Part shown: positions 8,380 to 16,664 of the stretch, one piece after another
How positions within the stretch are numbered: position 1 is the first letter of the stretch
Layout of the letters: every line of letters begins with the position of its first letter
Assembly: GCF_030440595.1 (NCBI RefSeq)
Contig: NZ_CP047452.1
Span: forward strand, 2,356,001-2,420,000
Origin: Corynebacterium glucuronolyticum DSM 44120
GTDB lineage: Bacteria; Actinomycetota; Actinomycetes; Mycobacteriales; Mycobacteriaceae
Direction: 5' to 3'
Length of the DNA stretch: 64,000 nucleotides
The notes under the pieces: generated by a model
The model's database searches: none
What the model saw: only the letters and a program-made list of their open reading frames with translations
Told to the model about the DNA's origin: nothing
Position numbers and translations under genes: made by a program

Positions 8380-9498
8380 CTACTCCTCGATCCGCTTCCC
8401 CGTCGTCGCGGAGAAGGCGTGCAGCATCCCCGGCTTGATCGTCAGCCGCACGGTGTCCCCGGGCTTCGGCGCCGTGTGGGGCGCGGTGCGCACGACAATA
8501 TTGTTGCTTGTCGACGCATCGGGGTTGCTGTCGGTGCCACTGGACAGGTTTCCTCCGCCGACGAGTGTCCCGTACAGGTAGGAATCACTGCCGAGCTCCT
8601 CGACGAAGTCCACCTTCACGGGGATCTGCCCGTTCGGGTCCACGTCCAGGGCCTCCGGGCGGAAGCCGAGGACGACCTCGGGGCCATCCACCTTCCCCAC
8701 GAGGGACTCTGGCAGCTCTACCTGCGCTTCTCCCAGCCGGGCGGTGCGGCCCTCCACCGTGAACGTGCCGAGGTTCATCGCCGGGGAACCAATGAAGCCC
8801 GCGACGAACTCGTTTTGCGGGTGCTCATACAGGTCGCGGGGCGTGCCCACCTGCTGCAGCACACCCTTATTCAGCACGGCAATACGGTCGCCCATGGTCA
8901 GCGCCTCCGTCTGATCGTGGGTCACATACAGCGTGGTCACGCCGAGTTCACGCTGCATCGAGGCGATCTGCGTACGGGTTTGCACACGCAGCTTCGCATC
9001 CAAGTTACTCAGCGGCTCATCCATGAGGAACACCTGCGGCTTGCGCACAATCGCACGCCCCATCGCCACACGCTGACGCTGGCCACCGGACAGCGCCTTC
9101 GGCTTACGATCCAAAAACTCCGTCAGATCCAGCGTCCGCGCCGCGGCCTCCACGCGCTCGTTGATCTGCGTCTTATCCACACCGGCGATCTTCAGCGCGA
9201 AGCCCATGTTCTCCCGCACCGTCATGTGCGGGTACAGGGCGTAGTTCTGGAACACCATCGCAATATCGCGATCCTTCGGCGGCACATTCGTCACATCCCG
9301 GTCCCCGATGAACACCTGCCCGGAGTTGACATCCTCCAGGCCTGCAAGCATGCGCAGGGTTGTGGACTTGCCGCAGCCCGACGGGCCGACGAGGACGAGG
9401 AACTCCCCATCCGCGATGTCCAGATTGATGCTGTCCACGCTGGGGGCGGTGGCACCGGGGTAGATACGTGTCGCATTCACGAAGCGAACTTCAGCCAT
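8380..9498 (-). CDS. musK: Carbohydrate ABC transporter ATPase (MsiK/UgpC type)
   Basis: 372 residues. Walker A GPSGCGKST at about 38-46, Q-loop FQNYALYPHMTVRENMGFAL, signature LSGGQRQRVAMGRA at about 137-150, Walker B VFLMDEPLSNLDAKLR, and switch histidine VTHDQTEAL. A C-terminal TOBE/regulatory domain follows from about 235. It would energise MusFG and, as with MsiK-type ATPases, could serve other sugar permeases (inference). RBS AAAGGAA is about 13 nt before the ATG. A 12-mer repeat GCGTCGACAAGC lies inside the gene, near its 3' end. Confidence 0.93.
   Translation of the reverse strand: MAEVRFVNATRIYPGATAPSVDSINLDIADGEFLVLVGPSGCGKSTTLRMLAGLEDVNSGQVFIGDRDVTNVPPKDRDIAMVFQNYALYPHMTVRENMGFALKIAGVDKTQINERVEAAARTLDLTEFLDRKPKALSGGQRQRVAMGRAIVRKPQVFLMDEPLSNLDAKLRVQTRTQIASMQRELGVTTLYVTHDQTEALTMGDRIAVLNKGVLQQVGTPRDLYEHPQNEFVAGFIGSPAMNLGTFTVEGRTARLGEAQVELPESLVGKVDGPEVVLGFRPEALDVDPNGQIPVKVDFVEELGSDSYLYGTLVGGGNLSSGTDSNPDASTSNNIVVRTAPHTAPKPGDTVRLTIKPGMLHAFSATTGKRIEE
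8506..8517 (-). repeat. 12-mer GCGTCGACAAGC, copy 1 (minus orientation)
   Basis: Exact copy inside musK, read there as A-S-T-S. One of ten exact copies in the window. Confidence 0.85.
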
Positions 9499-9641
9499 GA
9501 CCTTACTGTTTCCTTTACTTTCATTGGCAGGTACGTGCCAAACGATCCGAGTGAAAGAGGAGGGGCCATAAGCGACCCCACTCAGTAACCCAGGCTAGCC
9601 CGACAGCCCGGTCATAACCACAAAACGCCGTGTGATGTTTC

Positions 9642-9881
9642 TTACAGCGGCAGCAGCGGATCAATCGCATCCGCCGCCTCATCGATATCATCGAAACGCC
9701 CGGCGAGCTCACCTTTTGTGTCCAGAATTGCGCACGGGGAGCCGTCGAGAAGCGAAAAGTGTGCATCCTCAGATGCCTTCACAGCGAAGAACCCCCGCGG
9801 GGTGAACTCCTCGATGAGTTCTTCAAACTCATCGTCCGAATAGACCATCACAACATGTTCTGCATACTGAGGGAACAGCAT
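9642..9881 (-). CDS. Small acidic protein, unknown function
   Basis: 79 residues beginning MLFPQYAEHVVMVYSDDEFE, rich in D and E and net acidic, with no signal or membrane helix. GGAGGT lies 6 nt before the ATG at 9881; the ATG at 9884 is also in frame but only 3 nt from it. The upstream gene's TAA overlaps that first ATG, so translation is coupled to the deacetylase-like gene. The C-terminal half (AILDTKGELAGRFDDIDEAADA) looks like a compact alpha/beta fold. No family is recognised. The 142 bp between it and musK hold the musK promoter region. Confidence 0.7.
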   Translation of the reverse strand: MLFPQYAEHVVMVYSDDEFEELIEEFTPRGFFAVKASEDAHFSLLDGSPCAILDTKGELAGRFDDIDEAADAIDPLLPL

Positions 9882-9883
9882 CA

Positions 9884-10558
9884 TTACACCTCCACGTAGG
9901 TACTTGGCTTTGCCCCCAACTCTAGCGCCACCGCCACCGCCGCCGCGACATCTTTGGCCACCTTCGTCTTCACGAGGTTCCGCGCCGAGACACTCAGCCG
10001 GATCACGCCGCCCCGGCGCGCCGTCCTCTCGACGGAGCGGGTGATGGTGGAGCGCCACCAGCGGGAGGCGCCATACCCCTCCCCCACGGAGAGGTTTCGT
10101 GCCTGGACCAGGGTGTTTGTGTTCAGAATGTGGATGCCTTTGGTGGACAGTGCGCGGGTGAAGCCGAGCTCGGGGAGGACGGCGAGGGTGCCCTCCGAGA
10201 GGCGCCAGCGAGGTGGGGCGAAGATGGGCGTCGAAAAGCCGAGGCGCTCCATCTGGGCGACGGCACCGGTGAGGCGCAGGCGGGCCTCGTGGGCGCGGAG
10301 GGTGGCGAACTCCGCGCGGCGACCCTGGACGGCCTGGTCGAACCCGTTGAGAACAAAAGCGTCCCCAGCTGCGATTTTGCGCTCAAAAAAGCGCCGCGTA
10401 TCTGCGTCCTTGGCCAGGTGCCAGTTGCCGTCGATGTGCGGGGCGATGAGGAGGCTGACGGGAACACCCCACGCCTCCAGCTCGCGCATGAAGTGCGCCG
10501 CCGGCGTGCGGGTCTCCGTGAAGACGGAGGAAATAGATACCAAAAGGGTTGCGCTCAC
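9884..10558 (-). CDS. DUF2334-type polysaccharide deacetylase-like protein
   Basis: 224 residues from GTG at 10558 (GAGGGA just upstream; an in-frame GTG at 10573 is less likely). The beginning SATLLVSISSVFTET then VPVSLLIAPHIDGNWHL follows the DUF2334 pattern, a branch of the NodB-like deacetylase barrel. The middle has GDAFVLNGFDQAVQGRRAEF and PIFAPPRWRLSEGTL (the 'PP.W..S' strand). The metal-binding D-D-H triad of true deacetylases is not complete: SISS replaces DD and NGFDQ replaces the usual HG(Y/F). Catalysis may therefore be altered or lost. It is coupled to the small acidic protein downstream. Confidence 0.7.
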   Translation of the reverse strand: MSATLLVSISSVFTETRTPAAHFMRELEAWGVPVSLLIAPHIDGNWHLAKDADTRRFFERKIAAGDAFVLNGFDQAVQGRRAEFATLRAHEARLRLTGAVAQMERLGFSTPIFAPPRWRLSEGTLAVLPELGFTRALSTKGIHILNTNTLVQARNLSVGEGYGASRWWRSTITRSVERTARRGGVIRLSVSARNLVKTKVAKDVAAAVAVALELGAKPSTYVEV

Positions 10559-10587
10559 GTCCCTCAGTATCACACCGATTGTTCCGG

Positions 10588-10672
10588 CGCGCAGCGCATG
10601 CGCGCACGCGCTGCGTGCGTGCGCTGCGTGCGTGCGCTGGCGCGCCTACGCTCCGCATGCGCTAGCGCGCAC
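10588..10672. repeat. GC-rich, alternating purine-pyrimidine repeat cluster
   Basis: Intergenic. Contains two tandem copies of CGCTGCGTGCGTG (10609-10621 and 10622-10634), an inverted pair GCAGCGC (10591-10597) / GCGCTGC (10608-10614), and further GCATGCG and GCGCGCACG blocks. The alternation of purine and pyrimidine favours Z-DNA or cruciform structure. It sits after the oligopeptidase stop codon and may stop transcription without a T-run. Confidence 0.75.
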
Positions 10673-10673
10673 G

Positions 10674-12761
10674 TTATTTTGTGAGGCCCGTGATCTGATT
10701 GACAAGCCAGGCGGCGTCCTCACGGGAGCGTCGAATAGCGTCGTAGCGGCCCGACACCCCACCGTGACCTGCGACCATCTCCGTGCGCAACAGGAACTCA
10801 CCCGCCGTAGCCACCTCCCGCAACTTCGCAATCCACTTCGCCGGCTCCACATACAACACACGCGTGTCATTCAAGGACGTCGTCGCCAAAATATTCGGGT
10901 ACGGCTTCGCCTCAACATTCTCATACGGGGCGTAACTTGCCATGTAGTCGTACACATCTGCCTCGTGGTAGGGGTCGCCCCACTCATCCCACTCCGTCAC
11001 CGTCAGCGGCAACTCCGGCTTCAACATCGACGTCAACGGATCCACAAACGGCACATCCGCACGAATCGCCTTAAACCGATCCCCACCCATGTTCGCCACA
11101 GCGCCCATGAGGAGACCGCCGGCACTGCCCCCCGAAGCACCCAACATCGCGGGGGTGGTGTAGCCATGGTCAATCAGGTAATCCGCCACCGTGATGAAAT
11201 CCTCAAACGTGTGCTTCTTGTTCAGGCCCTTGCCGTTGTCGTACCAGAGGCGGCCCATCTCGCCGCCGCCGCGAACATGCACCTCCACGAAGCGGATTCC
11301 CCGGTCTAGCAGGGACACTCGCGCAGAACTGAACGCCGGGCCGGAACTCACCTCGTACGCGCCGTAGCCCGTCATATGGGTCGGGTGCGGAACATCGGGG
11401 TCGAGATCGCGGCGCTGCACAATGGACACGGGAATCTTTTTGCCATCCGGGGTGGGCACCCACAGGCGACGCGATTCATACTGGCTGGGGTCGTACCCTC
11501 CACGCACCTTTTCCTGCTTGAGCAGGGTCTTCTCGTCAGTTTTCACGTCGACGGCGTAGATCGCCGGCGTGTTTGTGTACGTGGTGTAGTAGGCACGGAA
11601 CACCGGTGCCTCCCACAGACTGCCACCGGAAATCGACGTGGAGGACAACTCCTCATCACCGATATGGAGAAGCTCCCAGTCCCCCTCGCCGCGCTTGACG
11701 TAGCTCTTCGCCAACCCATTTTCCATCCGGCCGAGAAGCAAAAAGTCACGGTAGGCCGCAGCCCCCGTAATCCGCGCCTCGTCCGAGTGGGCCATCAACT
11801 CCTCCCCCAGATCAAGGGGCTTGCCGACGGGCGACAGGCCACACGAGTAGTTCGGGCTCAGCTTGTTGTGGGTCACGATCCACATGTCCTCCCCACCGAC
11901 AACGGCATGCGTCAGGTCGTAATCAACGCCCTCCTCCCGCTCCCGGATGAGACGAAACTCGCCCTCCGGATCGTCGGCAGGCAAGTAGTAATACTCACTC
12001 GTCACCTTCGACGAGCACCCGATGAGCAGATACTTATCCGACACACTCAAGCCGACGCCGACCCAGAACCTCTCATCCGGCTCATGGAACACACGCACAT
12101 CCTCACTGCGCGGGGTCCCCACCCGGTGGCGCCACACGGAATCCGGCCGCCACGCATCATCCACCGTCTCGTAGAAGATGTACTCCTCCCCCACCCAGGT
12201 ACACCCAGAAGAGATGTTTTCCAACACATCGTCGAGGTCCTCACCCGTGGACAAATCGCGGATGCGCAACGTGTAACGCTCGTTGCCCTCCACGTCGAGG
12301 GAGTAGGCGAGGTAGCGGCCTGAATCGGTCACCGCCGCCGCACCGAGAGAAAAGAACTCCTGACCTTCGGATTCCTTCTCCAAATCGAAGATAACCTGTT
12401 CTCCCGGAAGCGCGGAATCACGCTGCACCTGCGGAGGAATCCAGCCCTCGCCTGCGGGAACCCTGCAGATTCTGCCGTAGTTCTCCCCCTTTTCGATGCG
12501 GAAGAAGTACCAGTATCCCCGCCCCCTGCTCGGCAGCGACATATCCGTCTCGTGGATGCGGCTCAACACCTCGTCGTAAAGATTCTGGGAAAGGGTGCCC
12601 AGGTGGGCCATCGATTCCTCTGCGTGGGTGTTGGAGGCGTTTAAGAACTCCAGCGCCTTGTCCTTGTCCCGCATCCACTCGTAGTCGTCGACAAACTCGC
12701 GGCCGTGGAAGGAGCGGATAGTGGGAATTTTGGGGGCACGTGGTGCGGATGGCTTTGTCAT
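10674..12761 (-). CDS. ptrB: Prolyl oligopeptidase family (S9A) peptidase, oligopeptidase B-like
   Basis: 695 residues, the usual size of oligopeptidase B. An N-terminal beta-propeller (about 70-420) is followed by an alpha/beta hydrolase. The nucleophile is in GASGGSAGGLLMGA (about residues 532-545), the acid in LNDTRVLYVEPAKW, and the histidine in AGHGGVSGRYD near the end. It should cleave short peptides after basic residues in the cytoplasm. Upstream, TAGAGT lies 8 nt before the ATG together with AAGGGG, the same arrangement as at purC. Confidence 0.9.
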   Translation of the reverse strand: MTKPSAPRAPKIPTIRSFHGREFVDDYEWMRDKDKALEFLNASNTHAEESMAHLGTLSQNLYDEVLSRIHETDMSLPSRGRGYWYFFRIEKGENYGRICRVPAGEGWIPPQVQRDSALPGEQVIFDLEKESEGQEFFSLGAAAVTDSGRYLAYSLDVEGNERYTLRIRDLSTGEDLDDVLENISSGCTWVGEEYIFYETVDDAWRPDSVWRHRVGTPRSEDVRVFHEPDERFWVGVGLSVSDKYLLIGCSSKVTSEYYYLPADDPEGEFRLIREREEGVDYDLTHAVVGGEDMWIVTHNKLSPNYSCGLSPVGKPLDLGEELMAHSDEARITGAAAYRDFLLLGRMENGLAKSYVKRGEGDWELLHIGDEELSSTSISGGSLWEAPVFRAYYTTYTNTPAIYAVDVKTDEKTLLKQEKVRGGYDPSQYESRRLWVPTPDGKKIPVSIVQRRDLDPDVPHPTHMTGYGAYEVSSGPAFSSARVSLLDRGIRFVEVHVRGGGEMGRLWYDNGKGLNKKHTFEDFITVADYLIDHGYTTPAMLGASGGSAGGLLMGAVANMGGDRFKAIRADVPFVDPLTSMLKPELPLTVTEWDEWGDPYHEADVYDYMASYAPYENVEAKPYPNILATTSLNDTRVLYVEPAKWIAKLREVATAGEFLLRTEMVAGHGGVSGRYDAIRRSREDAAWLVNQITGLTK

Positions 12762-12791
12762 GACCCCTTACTCTACACGGGAGGAAAGAGT

Positions 12792-12838
12792 GCCTGAACA
12801 GGGGTTTTCCAAAATTTAGAAAAACCCCCTGGTCAGGC
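12792..12838. terminator. Long hairpin between purC and the oligopeptidase gene
   Basis: CCTGA..CAGGGGTTTT pairs with AAAACCCCCTGG..TCAGG around an AAAATTTAG loop. A second CCCCCTGG/CCAGGGGG pair overlaps it (12827-12859). It sits between two minus-strand genes and most likely ends the purC transcript. The T-run is inside the stem rather than after it. Confidence 0.5.
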
Positions 12839-12874
12839 GGTAAATCCGTTTCCAGGGGGTGTGAGGTGCGGTTT

Positions 12875-13768
12875 TTAGGCGCAGTGGCCGATCCAGTCTT
12901 TGAACTTGGTGCCGGTGATGCGCTCGTAGGCTTCGATGTAGCGCTCGCGGGTCGCCTCGACAACGGAGCCGGGGAGGCTCGGCGGGTTGTCGCCGGAGGC
13001 GCGGTCCCAGCCGGAGTCGGGGCCGGTGAGCCAGTTGCGGAGGTACTGCTTGTCAAAGCTGGGCTGAACCTTGCCCTCGACGTAGGTGTCGGCGTCCCAG
13101 TAGCGGGAGGAATCGGGGGTGAGGACCTCGTCGGCAAGCGTGAGGGTGCCGTTCTCGTCGAGGCCGAACTCGAACTTCGTGTCGGCGACGATGACACCCT
13201 TGGCGATGGCAATCTCGGCACCCTGGGTGTAGAGGTCGAGGGTAGCGTCGCGGAGCTGGGTGGCAAGCTTCTCACCGAGCTTTTCGACGACCGCCTCGAA
13301 GCTGACGTTCTCGTCGTGCTCACCGTAGTCGGCCTTCGTGGCCGGGGTGAAGATGGGCTCCGGGAGACGCGACGCCTCCTTCAAGCCGTCGGGAAGCTCA
13401 ATCCCACAAACCGAACCCTTTTCCTGATACTCAACCAGTGCCGAGCCCGTGAGGTAACCACGGGCGACGCACTCGAACGGCAACATTTTCAGCTTGTGGC
13501 ACACCATCGCGCGGCCGAGGACCTCCTCGGGGATCCGCTCGTCATCGATCGGGCCCGCCAGATGATTGGGAAAATCGAGGTGCTCAAAAAAGTAGTTGCT
13601 CATCGCAGTGAGCACGCGACCCTTATCGGGAATCTCCGAATCAAGGATGTAGTCGTATGCCGAGATGCGGTCACTCGTAACAAGCAGGAGAGTCTCGTCA
13701 TCTACCTCGTAGATTTCACGCACCTTACCTGCAGAAAAATGCTCATATGCGGATAGTTCTGGTCGCAT
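12875..13768 (-). CDS. purC: Phosphoribosylaminoimidazole-succinocarboxamide synthase
   Basis: Joins CAIR and aspartate with ATP, a middle step of purine synthesis. 297 residues, typical of the longer actinobacterial SAICAR synthases. Visible landmarks: [20 protein letters not shown] at the N terminus, [20 protein letters not shown] (about 92-111), [30 protein letters not shown] (about 190-215), and KQYLRNWL near the end. TAGAGT 8 nt before the ATG suggests a very short or absent leader. It is divergent from the exported-protein pair at 13903 and separate from purB/purD. Confidence 0.95.
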   Translation of the reverse strand: MRPELSAYEHFSAGKVREIYEVDDETLLLVTSDRISAYDYILDSEIPDKGRVLTAMSNYFFEHLDFPNHLAGPIDDERIPEEVLGRAMVCHKLKMLPFECVARGYLTGSALVEYQEKGSVCGIELPDGLKEASRLPEPIFTPATKADYGEHDENVSFEAVVEKLGEKLATQLRDATLDLYTQGAEIAIAKGVIVADTKFEFGLDENGTLTLADEVLTPDSSRYWDADTYVEGKVQPSFDKQYLRNWLTGPDSGWDRASGDNPPSLPGSVVEATRERYIEAYERITGTKFKDWIGHCA

Positions 13769-13889
13769 GACCTATTACTCTAGACCCATCAAAACCAATT
13801 CGCCACGTAGCCACCCGCCCCATGAGTGATACCGCACGCCCCACACCACCCCGTGCGACTAACGGTCTACCCCACCCAGGCCCGCGCGG

Positions 13890-13902
13890 TAGCGTAAAAG
13901 AC
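13890..13902 (+). promoter_or_regulatory. Leaderless-type promoter (-10 TAGCGT) of the exported-protein pair
   Basis: TAGCGT at 13890-13895 followed by 7 nt and then ATG at 13903; no Shine-Dalgarno lies between. The spacing fits transcription starting at the A of ATG. Confidence 0.5.
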
Positions 13903-14730
13903 ATGAAGCTCATCGCCCTCACGCTAGCGGCCACGCTCCCCATCAACTACACCGTCACCTTCACCCCCGACACGAACGAACCACTCGCCGGACAACCCCA
14001 AGCCTGGATGTGCACCATCACCCCAGAACCCCCCACGGGCAAAGAGTTCTTTACCGAACTACAGCGGGCCCGCACCGAGCTACGCACCAACCTCCTCCAC
14101 CGCTACCACGACCACGCCGAGGACATCACCGCCCTCGACCACCGGATCGCCTACGCCAACAAGTTCGGCCAATCAGAAGCAGCCGATAAAATCCTCGACC
14201 ACGACGTAGCGACCATGGCCCGCATCCTCACCGCCGACGGCTTCAAAGCCTCCGAACTGGACTTCCTTTTCTCGAGTATCCCCGCAGCTAGTACAGACAT
14301 TCCTCTCGGTGTGGTGGAGGATACCGCCGTTGGCGCCACCTACACCCGGGAGGCGGCCGCACGGACATCGGCGGATGAGCTCGCCGCCGAGCTGGAAGCG
14401 GCGCTTTCCCAGGATTCTCTCCTCGTGCCGTCAGACGCGTCGGAACCGTTGCAGGAGGAAGCGAGGCGCGTCGACAAGCGAGTGCGGGAGGAAGCGGCGA
14501 GAGTGAGGTTTGATGCCCCCTCCTACCACGAAGCGCTTTTGGCGTGTGAGCAGGGCATTGACGCGAGAAATGGGACGAGTGCGGGGTCTTTTGTGAGGGA
14601 GCCTGCCGGTGCGGAGTTTCGGCCTGTCGAGATTTTTGGGATTGTTGTTGGGGCGCTTAGTCTCACGGGGCTCATCGGCTGGCTGTACACTATTGCAAAA
14701 CACTTCGATGTGAGGAGGATCCTTCCATGA
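13903..14730 (+). CDS. Exported protein with Cys pair and C-terminal membrane anchor
   Basis: 275 residues. Starts MKLIALTLAATLPINYTVTF, a short signal-like segment. The first cysteine (37) is in AWMCTITPEPP, followed by a long, mostly helical charged region (TELQRARTELRTNLLHRYHD and EEARRVDKRVREEAARVRF suggest coiled coil). The second cysteine (215) is in LLACEQGIDARNG and the C-terminal membrane helix is IFGIVVGALSLTGLIGWLY with a basic tail. The layout and motifs match 2624-3214 and 57862-58653. A start at 13822 would place 27 unlikely residues before the signal. It overlaps the next gene by 4 bp (ATGA), so the two are co-expressed. Function unknown; probably cell envelope. Confidence 0.78.
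   Translation: MKLIALTLAATLPINYTVTFTPDTNEPLAGQPQAWMCTITPEPPTGKEFFTELQRARTELRTNLLHRYHDHAEDITALDHRIAYANKFGQSEAADKILDHDVATMARILTADGFKASELDFLFSSIPAASTDIPLGVVEDTAVGATYTREAAARTSADELAAELEAALSQDSLLVPSDASEPLQEEARRVDKRVREEAARVRFDAPSYHEALLACEQGIDARNGTSAGSFVREPAGAEFRPVEIFGIVVGALSLTGLIGWLYTIAKHFDVRRILP
14468..14479 (+). repeat. 12-mer GCGTCGACAAGC, copy 2
   Basis: Inside the exported-protein gene, read there as part of R-V-D-K-R. Confidence 0.85.
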
Positions 14731-15086
14731 GACTGTCAGCATTAGCGGTGTGTGGTGTTGTTGCTGCATCTGCAATCACCGCACCGGCATCAGCAGCCAC
14801 GACGGATGTCCTCGTCACCGTGGGTGAGGGTTCCCCTCTTGAAGGGGCGACCGCAGATGACGATTTCACGGGGCCGGCCCAGGTCTACCCGCAGCGAGCC
14901 CCGGAGGGGTCATCCACAGCGAATGGGTCTGTGGGGGATCTGCTGCGGCTTATTGGTCTACAGTTTTCCACCGCGACGCCGACGGAGACCGCAAAGTTGG
15001 TGACGTTTATCATGGGCCTCGTCACGCAGTTTGCCTTGGCTTTGGGGAAGTTTGCGGACGAGGAGAAGGCTCCCGCAGGCGCGTAG
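14727..15086 (+). CDS. Small exported protein coupled to the Cys-pair membrane protein
   Basis: 119 residues. Clean signal peptide (MRLSALAVCGVVAASAITAP, cleavage near ASA/ATT), so the mature protein is about 96 residues and has no cysteine. The first half is acidic and low in structure (GEGSPLEGATADDDF). The second half has an amphipathic to hydrophobic helix, AKLVTFIMGLVTQFALALGK, followed by an acidic tail. Corynebacterial outer-layer porins are likewise small and helical, but no named family is recognised. It is translationally coupled (ATGA) to the preceding gene, which suggests a joint envelope function (inference). Confidence 0.7.
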   Translation: MRLSALAVCGVVAASAITAPASAATTDVLVTVGEGSPLEGATADDDFTGPAQVYPQRAPEGSSTANGSVGDLLRLIGLQFSTATPTETAKLVTFIMGLVTQFALALGKFADEEKAPAGA

Positions 15087-15195
15087 CCGCTAGGGGCTGT
15101 GTAACGGTTCTACCCCTTGACCTGCGTCACTACTTTTATTTTGGCGTGTTTTGGTCAGGGGTTCTTTTTTGCCTGCGACCTATGGGTGCCGAAAA

Positions 15196-15221
15196 GGCCG
15201 CGACCTGTGCTGGTCGCGGCC
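15196..15221 (-). terminator. Terminator of purB
   Basis: A 10-bp perfect stem GGCCGCGACC / GGTCGCGGCC with a 6-nt loop. On the minus strand it is followed by TTTTC, 16 nt after the purB stop codon. It can also serve the plus-strand pair ending at 15086. Confidence 0.88.
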
Positions 15222-15236
15222 TGTTTCTTGTGGGTG

Positions 15237-16664
15237 TTAGAGGATGTCACCCGGGGTGTAGGAGGCAGCCTCCGGGTGTGCCTGGACAAGGGCGTTGACC
15301 TGGTCGACAACGCTGGCGATCTGGGAGCCGGCGGCGCCGATGAAGGCGTGCTTATCGGCAAGCGCGGTGTCGAGGGCGGCGCGGTCGAGGGGGAGGCGGG
15401 GATCGTCGGCAAGCCTCTGGATGAGGTCTTGCTCGCCGCCGTTTTCGCGCATGTTGAGGGCGACGGCGACGGCGTTTTCCTTGATTACCTCGTGGGCGGT
15501 TTCGCGGCCGACACCGGCGCGGACGGCGGCCATGAGGATCCTCGTGGTGGCGAGGAAGGGGAGGTAGCGTTCGAGTTCGCGGTTGATCATCGCGGGGAAG
15601 GCACCGAATTCCTTGAGGACGGTGAGGAGGGTCTCGAACTGGCCGTCGATGGCGAAGAAGGCATCCGGCAGCGCGACGCGGCGGACGACGGAGCAGAACA
15701 CGTCGCCCTCGTTCCACTGTTGGCCGGCAAGGTCGGCGACCATGGTGTTGTAGCCGCGGAGGATGACCTGGAAGCCGCAGACGCGCTCGCAGGAGCGGGC
15801 GTTCATCTTGTGGGGCATGGCGGAGGAGCCGACCTGGCCCTTCTTGAAGCCCTCGGTGACGGTTTCGTTGCCGGCCATGAGCCGGATGGTGTGAGCGAAG
15901 CTGGAGGGGCCTGCGCCGAGCTGCACGAGGGTGGAGACGACATCGAGGTCGAGGGAGCGGGGGTAGACCTGGCCGACGGAGTCGAGGACGCGGGAGATGC
16001 CGAGGTGGGTGGCGATGCGGGATTCGAGTTCGGCGAGCTTTGCCTCGTCGCCGCCCATGAGGTCGAGCATGTCCTGGGAGGTGCCCATGGGGCCCTTGAT
16101 TCCGCGCAGGGGGTAGCGCTCGAGGAGGTTGTTGAGCTTTTCGACGGCCACGAGCATCTCATCGGCGGCCGATGCGAAGCGCTTGCCCAGGGTGGTGGCC
16201 TGTGCGGCAACGTTGTGGGAGCGACCAGCCATGACGAGCCCCTGGTACTCGGTGGCCTTCTCGGCCAGGCGGGCAAGGACGGTGATGGCCTTGTCCCGGA
16301 TGAGCGTCATAGACTGGTGCATCTGCACCTGCTCGACGTTTTCGGTGAGGTCACGAGACGTCATGCCCTTGTGAATGTGCTCGTAGCCGGCGAGCGCATT
16401 GAACTCCTCAATGCGGGCCTTCACGTCGTGGCGGGTGACCTTTTCGCGCTCGGCGATGGAGTCCAGATCCACCTCGTCCACGTGGGCCTCGTAGGCGGCG
16501 ATGGCTTCCTCGGGGATGTCCACGCCGAGGTCCTTCTGGGCCTTCATGACGGCAATCCAGAGCTGACGCTCCATCTTGATCTTGGCTTCCGCACTCCACA
16601 GGTCCTTCATCTTCTGGGAGGCGTACCGGCTGGCTAACACATTTGGGATACTCACAGCGCTCAT
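15237..16664 (-). CDS. purB: Adenylosuccinate lyase
   Basis: Splits SAICAR and adenylosuccinate, releasing fumarate, in two steps of purine synthesis. 475 residues, normal length. The fumarase/aspartase superfamily signature GSSAMPHKMNARSCER is at about residues 276-291, and the general-base region TSRDLTENVEQ and AGRSHNVAAQATTLGKRFA are present. Its ATG shares a base with the purD stop (TAATG), giving a purD-purB operon. Confidence 0.96.
   Translation of the reverse strand: MSAVSIPNVLASRYASQKMKDLWSAEAKIKMERQLWIAVMKAQKDLGVDIPEEAIAAYEAHVDEVDLDSIAEREKVTRHDVKARIEEFNALAGYEHIHKGMTSRDLTENVEQVQMHQSMTLIRDKAITVLARLAEKATEYQGLVMAGRSHNVAAQATTLGKRFASAADEMLVAVEKLNNLLERYPLRGIKGPMGTSQDMLDLMGGDEAKLAELESRIATHLGISRVLDSVGQVYPRSLDLDVVSTLVQLGAGPSSFAHTIRLMAGNETVTEGFKKGQVGSSAMPHKMNARSCERVCGFQVILRGYNTMVADLAGQQWNEGDVFCSVVRRVALPDAFFAIDGQFETLLTVLKEFGAFPAMINRELERYLPFLATTRILMAAVRAGVGRETAHEVIKENAVAVALNMRENGGEQDLIQRLADDPRLPLDRAALDTALADKHAFIGAAGSQIASVVDQVNALVQAHPEAASYTPGDIL

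Noticed and set aside
10130..10684. Long plus-strand frames across the deacetylase-like gene
   Set aside because: Their 3' ends consist of the GC-rich repeat block and they mirror the minus-strand gene.
15117..16637. 506-codon open frame antisense to purB
   Set aside because: It mirrors purB codon by codon, is rich in G, V, E and D as antisense frames of high-GC genes are, and has no RBS or family match.
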